From the NCBI GenBank assembly GCA_937927795.1, contig CALBSF010000214.1, forward strand, positions 1 through 17,929: a stretch of DNA of 17,929 bases, given 5' to 3'. The translations under genes and the position numbers were made by a program. Position 1 is the first letter of the stretch. Every line of letters starts with the position of its first letter. Source of the stretch: an uncultured Rickettsiales bacterium. Its GTDB lineage: Bacteria > Pseudomonadota > Alphaproteobacteria > Rickettsiales > UBA1997. Below, in pieces: positions 14,663-17,929 of this stretch. Under the pieces are notes generated by a model that worked only from the letters and a program-made list of their open reading frames with translations, had not been told where the DNA came from and did no database searches.

Positions 14663-15472
14663 TTAAGAAGTTAATTTTTTTAAGTAGTCCAAAATACCTT
14701 GATCAATTTTTTGTATTTCAAGTGCATTGTTTAATTTTTCCAAAAATCCAGTCATAATTTGATGATAGTTTTGGTCAAGCAAAAGAGAGGAGTTTAAAGC
14801 TTCTTGATAATTTTCTTCACTCAAAGATTGTTCGATTTTTAAAATTATTCCATCAATATCATTTGGATTTTTTCCATCAATTCTTCTAATGACAATCAGC
14901 TTAGAAATATAGTGGCGAACTTTAGATAAAAAATCATTTTGACCACTGGAATTATTAGTTGCAAGAAGCTCGGGAATTATTTCTTTAAAAGATTTTTGTA
15001 GTTGTTTTTGATTATTAAAATTTGTCAAAAGTGGTTTTAATTTTTCAACTTTATCTTGCAAAATTTGATCAGCAAAAATAATCATTTCAAAATTTCTTAA
15101 ATCTTGTTGATAGGGCTTTAAGCCAAGTAAATCGCGCCTAAAATCAATGTAAGCAAAAATAATTTTTCCTAATTTTTCTTGTGATTTATATTTTGAAAAT
15201 TCTGAATTCAAATTTTGAATTTGTTGTTTTAAATCATTAATCTGAACCTGATTTTTTAAAATTGATTGGTAAACAAATTCCGCGCCTTTTTCCTTCATCT
15301 CATTGATTGTAAGGTCAGAGAGGTCTTCATTTTCACCATTTTTATAACTATCAGATAAATCAAAAATATCTTCGATTGATTCTTTTTGCGCGCCATTATT
15401 TGCTAGTTTTTTATTTTTTATTTGAAAAAATTGTACCGCCAAAAAACAGACGAGTATCAAAATAAAAACCAA
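14663..15472 (-). CDS. mitofilin/Mic60-like (HemX-type) membrane protein, start region apparently frameshifted
   Basis: The protein has one N-terminal membrane helix, an acidic spacer, a coiled coil (about 72-100, QVQINDLKQQIQNLNSEF) and a helical C-terminal domain with the IIFAYIDFRRDLLG segment (about 104-117) typical of alphaproteobacterial mitofilin relatives. These shape inner-membrane invaginations and are the ancestors of mitochondrial Mic60. It follows hemD, the standard place. In the open frame the first possible start is a TTG at 15472, inside the membrane helix, leaving no cytoplasmic end. An ATG at 15527, overlapping the hemD stop by eight bases, begins a basic leader (MTEEIKNKKQF...) in another frame. 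Removing one base from either A6 run (complement of 15501-15506 or 15479-15484) joins the two perfectly. So a one-base indel, sequencing error or slippage site is likely. Confidence 0.7.
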   Translation of the reverse strand: MVFILILVCFLAVQFFQIKNKKLANNGAQKESIEDIFDLSDSYKNGENEDLSDLTINEMKEKGAEFVYQSILKNQVQINDLKQQIQNLNSEFSKYKSQEKLGKIIFAYIDFRRDLLGLKPYQQDLRNFEMIIFADQILQDKVEKLKPLLTNFNNQKQLQKSFKEIIPELLATNNSSGQNDFLSKVRHYISKLIVIRRIDGKNPNDIDGIILKIEQSLSEENYQEALNSSLLLDQNYHQIMTGFLEKLNNALEIQKIDQGILDYLKKLTS

Positions 15473-15519
15473 AAATAATTTTTTGAGTTTTGGTAAATTG
15501 TTTTTTATTTTTAATTTCT

Positions 15520-16221
15520 TCAGTCATAGAAATTTTTTAAAATTGGAAAGTCAGCAAAAATTTGAGAATTTGAAAAACCTAGATTTTTAGCTTGAATAAG
15601 GATTTTTTCGCTCATCACAAGTATCTTTGATTGTTTGAAATATTCAAGAAGATTATGTTTTTTTGCTAATTTAAAGAAAATTTTAAGGCTATTTTCAGAA
15701 AAAATTAAAATTTGATCGAATTTTTCTGTTTTTGTAAAATTTAGTAAATTTTGTGAAAATTCTTCATTTTCAAAAGTTTGATAAGATAAAATATTGGTGA
15801 TTTTAAAATTAAAATTTTCTAACTCTTTTTTAAAATCAAAACTTACAATTGAGCCATGAAAATAAAGACCAAAATTAGGTTTTTCCTGTTGCAAAATTAA
15901 ATTATTTAAAGCAAAAGCATTTTGTTCTTGCGGATAAAAAACATTTATAAATCCTTGATTTACAAGCTTTTCAGTGGTTTTTTTGCCAACGGTATAAATT
16001 TTTATATTTTTATCTAAACCACTATAAGCCATATGTTCTATAGCGTTAGAGCTGGTAATTATCGCAAAAGAGTATTTTTTTTCTGCGAATTTTTCTTTAT
16101 CATCAAGTTTTTGAATTTTAAAAAGAGGTTCATTAAATGGCACAAACCCTTTGCTGGCAAGAAACTTGGTTATTTCTTTAGAGCGTTCTTGAGATTTTGT
16201 AATAAGGATGTTTTTTATCAT
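15520..16221 (-). CDS. hemD: uroporphyrinogen-III synthase
   Basis: HemD closes and inverts ring D of hydroxymethylbilane to give uroporphyrinogen III, the branch point to haem, in the cytoplasm. The protein has 233 residues from the ATG at 16221. It shows the two-lobed HemD pattern: ILITKSQERS at the start (about 4-13), ITSSNAIEHM (55-64), YTVGKKTTEKL (76-86), and then LYFHGS and SYQTF. A second-lobe FSENSLKIFF (174-183) corresponds to the F(T/S)S..A motif, and MSEKI lies near 203. Sequence conservation in this family is low, so order and spacing of these motifs carry the call. A TTG at 16242 would add seven residues ahead of the natural MIKNILITKS start and is rejected. hemC is not adjacent. 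It heads the leftward operon with the mic60-like, hemY-like and dapD genes; the next ATG overlaps its stop. Confidence 0.85.
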   Translation of the reverse strand: MIKNILITKSQERSKEITKFLASKGFVPFNEPLFKIQKLDDKEKFAEKKYSFAIITSSNAIEHMAYSGLDKNIKIYTVGKKTTEKLVNQGFINVFYPQEQNAFALNNLILQQEKPNFGLYFHGSIVSFDFKKELENFNFKITNILSYQTFENEEFSQNLLNFTKTEKFDQILIFSENSLKIFFKLAKKHNLLEYFKQSKILVMSEKILIQAKNLGFSNSQIFADFPILKNFYD

Positions 16222-16235
16222 GATCGAAAAAAATA

Positions 16236-16264
16236 TTGCCAAGTTAAAACTGGAAGGCTATTAT
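16236..16264 (+). promoter_or_regulatory. sigma70-type promoter of sucC
   Basis: TTGCCA (16236-16241) and TATTAT (16259-16264) are spaced by exactly 17 bases, between divergent hemD and sucC. A start near 16271 gives a leader of about 65 bases. GGCTA/TAGCC (16256-16260, 16265-16269) forms a small dyad centred on the -10 box, like the one at the gyrA promoter. Confidence 0.55.
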
Positions 16265-16335
16265 TAGCCAAATAAATTAAGGTGTTTTTAAAATTCCACC
16301 ACTAAATTCTTCCAATTTTTAAAACTAAATCAATA

Positions 16336-17505
16336 ATGAATATTCACGAATATCAAGCCAAAAGCTTGCTTAAAAAATTTGGTGTTGCGGTGCCAGAAGG
16401 TCATCCTGCATTTTCTGTGTCAGAAGCTGTTGAAGCGGCTAGGTCTTTAGAGGCTGCTGGTAATAAGATTTTTGTGGTTAAAGCCCAAATTCATGCTGGC
16501 GGAAGAGGTAAGGGCGGCGGTGTTAAAGTTGTAAAATCAATTGAAGAAGTTCAAGAAAAAGCTTCGAAAATGCTTGGAATGACTTTAATTACTCATCAAA
16601 CTGGACCTGAAGGAAAATTAGTGAAAAGGCTTTATGTTGAAGCTGGTTCTAACATTAAAAAAGAATATTATCTTTCTGCTGTTGTTGATCGCAAAAATAA
16701 ATCAATTGTTTTTATGGCGTCAACAGAAGGCGGCGTTGAAATTGAGGAAGTTGCAGAAAAACATCCAGAAAAAATGATTTCAGTTACAATTGATGTTGCA
16801 ACCGGAATTCAAAGCTGTCATGCTCGCAAGCTTGGTTTTGCTTTGGGCTTTAAAGGTGATTTATTAAAAAAATTCTCAAAATTAATTTTCTCACTTTACA
16901 AAGCTTTCAATGAAACTGATTGCTCTCAAATCGAGATTAATCCTTTGGTTGAAACTGCTGAAGGTGAAATTATCGCTTTAGATGCCAAAATTAATTTCGA
17001 TGATAACGCGCTTCATCGCCATGATGACATTAAAGAATTGCGTGATTTAGACGAAGAAGAGCCGCTTGAAATTGAGGCTTCAAAATATGATCTAAATTAT
17101 GTAAAAATGGACGGCAAAATTGGCTGCATGGTTAATGGCGCGGGTCTTGCAATGGCAACGATGGACATCATTAAACTTTACGGATCTTCTCCAGCAAATT
17201 TCTTGGACGTTGGTGGCGGCGCTACTCGTGAAAAAGTTACTGCGGCTTTCAAGATTATTTTATCCGATCCAAATGTTAAAGGAATTTTGGTAAATATTTT
17301 TGGTGGAATTATGCGCTGCGATATCATTGCTAATGGTATTTTAGAAGCGGCTAAAGAAGTTAATCTATCAGTTCCTTTAGTTGTAAGATTAGAAGGAACT
17401 AATGTTGATTTAGGTAAAGAAATTTTAGCTAAATCAGGTTTGGCAATTATTGCTGCTGAAGACTTGGCAGATGCTGCTGAAAAAATTGTTAAAGCGGTAA
17501 AATAG
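16336..17505 (+). CDS. sucC: succinate-CoA ligase (ADP/GDP-forming) subunit beta
   Basis: SucC is the ATP-grasp subunit of succinyl-CoA synthetase, which makes ATP or GTP from succinyl-CoA in the TCA cycle. The 389 residues match the family. Motifs are the MNIHEYQAKSLLKKFGV start (1-17), the nucleotide-binding glycine loop AQIHAGGRGKGGGVK (50-64), SQIEINPLV (197-205) with metal ligands, LDAKINFDDNALHRH (215-229), the NGAGLAMATMDIIKLYG stretch (267-283), FLDVGGGA (289-296) and FGGIMRCD (322-329) at the SucD interface. The ATG at 16336 gives the universal start; no Shine-Dalgarno is seen. The partner sucD, normally next, is not directly behind: a lipoprotein gene starts three bases after the stop. 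SucD could follow beyond the window or lie elsewhere. Confidence 0.98.
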   Translation: MNIHEYQAKSLLKKFGVAVPEGHPAFSVSEAVEAARSLEAAGNKIFVVKAQIHAGGRGKGGGVKVVKSIEEVQEKASKMLGMTLITHQTGPEGKLVKRLYVEAGSNIKKEYYLSAVVDRKNKSIVFMASTEGGVEIEEVAEKHPEKMISVTIDVATGIQSCHARKLGFALGFKGDLLKKFSKLIFSLYKAFNETDCSQIEINPLVETAEGEIIALDAKINFDDNALHRHDDIKELRDLDEEEPLEIEASKYDLNYVKMDGKIGCMVNGAGLAMATMDIIKLYGSSPANFLDVGGGATREKVTAAFKIILSDPNVKGILVNIFGGIMRCDIIANGILEAAKEVNLSVPLVVRLEGTNVDLGKEILAKSGLAIIAAEDLADAAEKIVKAVK

Positions 17506-17507
17506 AT

Positions 17508-17929
17508 ATGAAAAAAATATTATTTTTAATTTCAATTTTGTTTCTTGCTAGCTGCGCTAGTGATCTTCAAAAGCTGAAATCTCCTAACATTAAGGGTAAA
17601 ATTGATAAATCTATTTCTATTTATTTTGCTTCTGAGCTAGAAAAAAATTATAAGTTTGGCTCTAAGTCGGATTTAATTAAATTTAACGCTCTAAAGCATG
17701 AGAGCAAAAAACCCGTGGGTTTTGAAAAAGGTGGAGATTGGGAGCAAAATATTGGACAACTTTCAGTTGCTCAATTTAAAGCAGCTTTAGATAAAGCTTT
17801 TGTGGCAACTAAAATTGTAAATAAAAACATAAAAAAAGCCGATAGAAACTCATATCTAATTGTTCCTTCAATAGTTAGCCAAGATATTGAAATTAATGCA
17901 TTATCAAGATCTTCTATTAAAATAGTTTA
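17508..17929 (+). CDS. putative lipoprotein of unknown function, 3' end beyond the window
   Basis: An ATG at 17508, two bases after the sucC stop, opens a frame that runs off the right edge with 140 codons and no stop. The start is a clear lipoprotein signal: a KK pair, a hydrophobic core (residues 4-13) and the lipobox LASC with the modified Cys at 16. It would therefore be exported by Sec, lipidated and anchored in a membrane. An Asp lies three residues after the Cys (CASD), which does not by itself give inner-membrane retention under the +2 rule (Ala at +2), so outer-membrane sorting is possible. The mature part is Lys- and Ser-rich, with ISIYFASELEKNYKFG (about 41-56), a GGDWEQNIGQLS segment, and a later SYLIVPSIVS strand. 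The shape recalls transport-associated lipoproteins, but I do not recognise the family. It is probably co-transcribed with sucC. Confidence 0.75.
   Translation, partial: MKKILFLISILFLASCASDLQKLKSPNIKGKIDKSISIYFASELEKNYKFGSKSDLIKFNALKHESKKPVGFEKGGDWEQNIGQLSVAQFKAALDKAFVATKIVNKNIKKADRNSYLIVPSIVSQDIEINALSRSSIKIV

Noticed and set aside
1..17929. tRNA, rRNA, CRISPR array, complete insertion sequence, toxin-antitoxin or defence system
   Set aside because: No cloverleaf-like, repeat-spacer, transposase or known defence motif was seen on either strand; all gaps between genes are under 300 bases and are accounted for above.

Overview
The window looks like AT-rich alphaproteobacterial DNA of Rickettsiales type. 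From about position 2840 to the right end it carries a VirB8/VirB9 pair, RodA, DapB and DapD, GyrA with an alphaproteobacterial-style C-terminal insertion, AtpD/AtpC, HemD with a mitofilin-like and a HemY-like partner, SucC and the start of a lipoprotein gene. Spacers are short, coding is dense and Shine-Dalgarno sequences are almost absent. The family is not decidable from the window alone. The scattered single pieces of normally contiguous sets (atpD-atpC without atpHAG, sucC without sucD directly behind it, virB8-virB9 alone) fit an order-level assignment to Rickettsiales or a nearby intracellular lineage.

The left 2.8 kb is different. It begins with an internal scrap of a sulfatase gene (3-158), which runs straight into a kdpB gene lacking its first ~70 codons. 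An intact kdpC follows, then, tail to tail with kdpC, the C-terminal ~80 residues of an RMD1/DUF155-family protein. That piece in turn runs into a 5'-truncated rmuC. Both joins (about 143-158 and 2832-2844) fall inside coding sequences, break the gene on each side, and sit on short stretches that read sensibly in both genes. No transposase, integrase or att-like repeat is seen at either join. The kdp block is visibly richer in G+C and kdpC has a proper ribosome binding site, unlike its neighbours to the right. Either this is foreign DNA joined by short-homology recombination, or the contig is a chimera. This is the most important point for anyone using the window.

Layout: sulfatase scrap, kdpB', kdpC (all +); 'RMD1 scrap (-); rmuC' (+); a 98-bp imperfect palindrome; rodA (-); virB8-virB9 (+); dapB (-); gyrA (+); atpD-atpC (+); an EamA/DMT transporter (-); dapD, hemY-like, mic60-like and hemD as one leftward operon (transcribed hemD to dapD); sucC and a partial lipoprotein gene (+). 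Convincing sigma70-type promoters can be read ahead of gyrA, sucC, virB8 and atpD.

Functionally, rodA, dapB and dapD point to retained peptidoglycan and diaminopimelate synthesis. virB8/virB9 supply two envelope parts of a type IV secretion system. hemD, sucC and atpDC serve haem synthesis, the TCA cycle and oxidative phosphorylation. The mic60-like gene behind hemD seems to need a frame correction in an A-rich stretch near its start. I found no tRNA, rRNA, CRISPR array or complete mobile element, and nothing that amounts to a new defence or secretion system.
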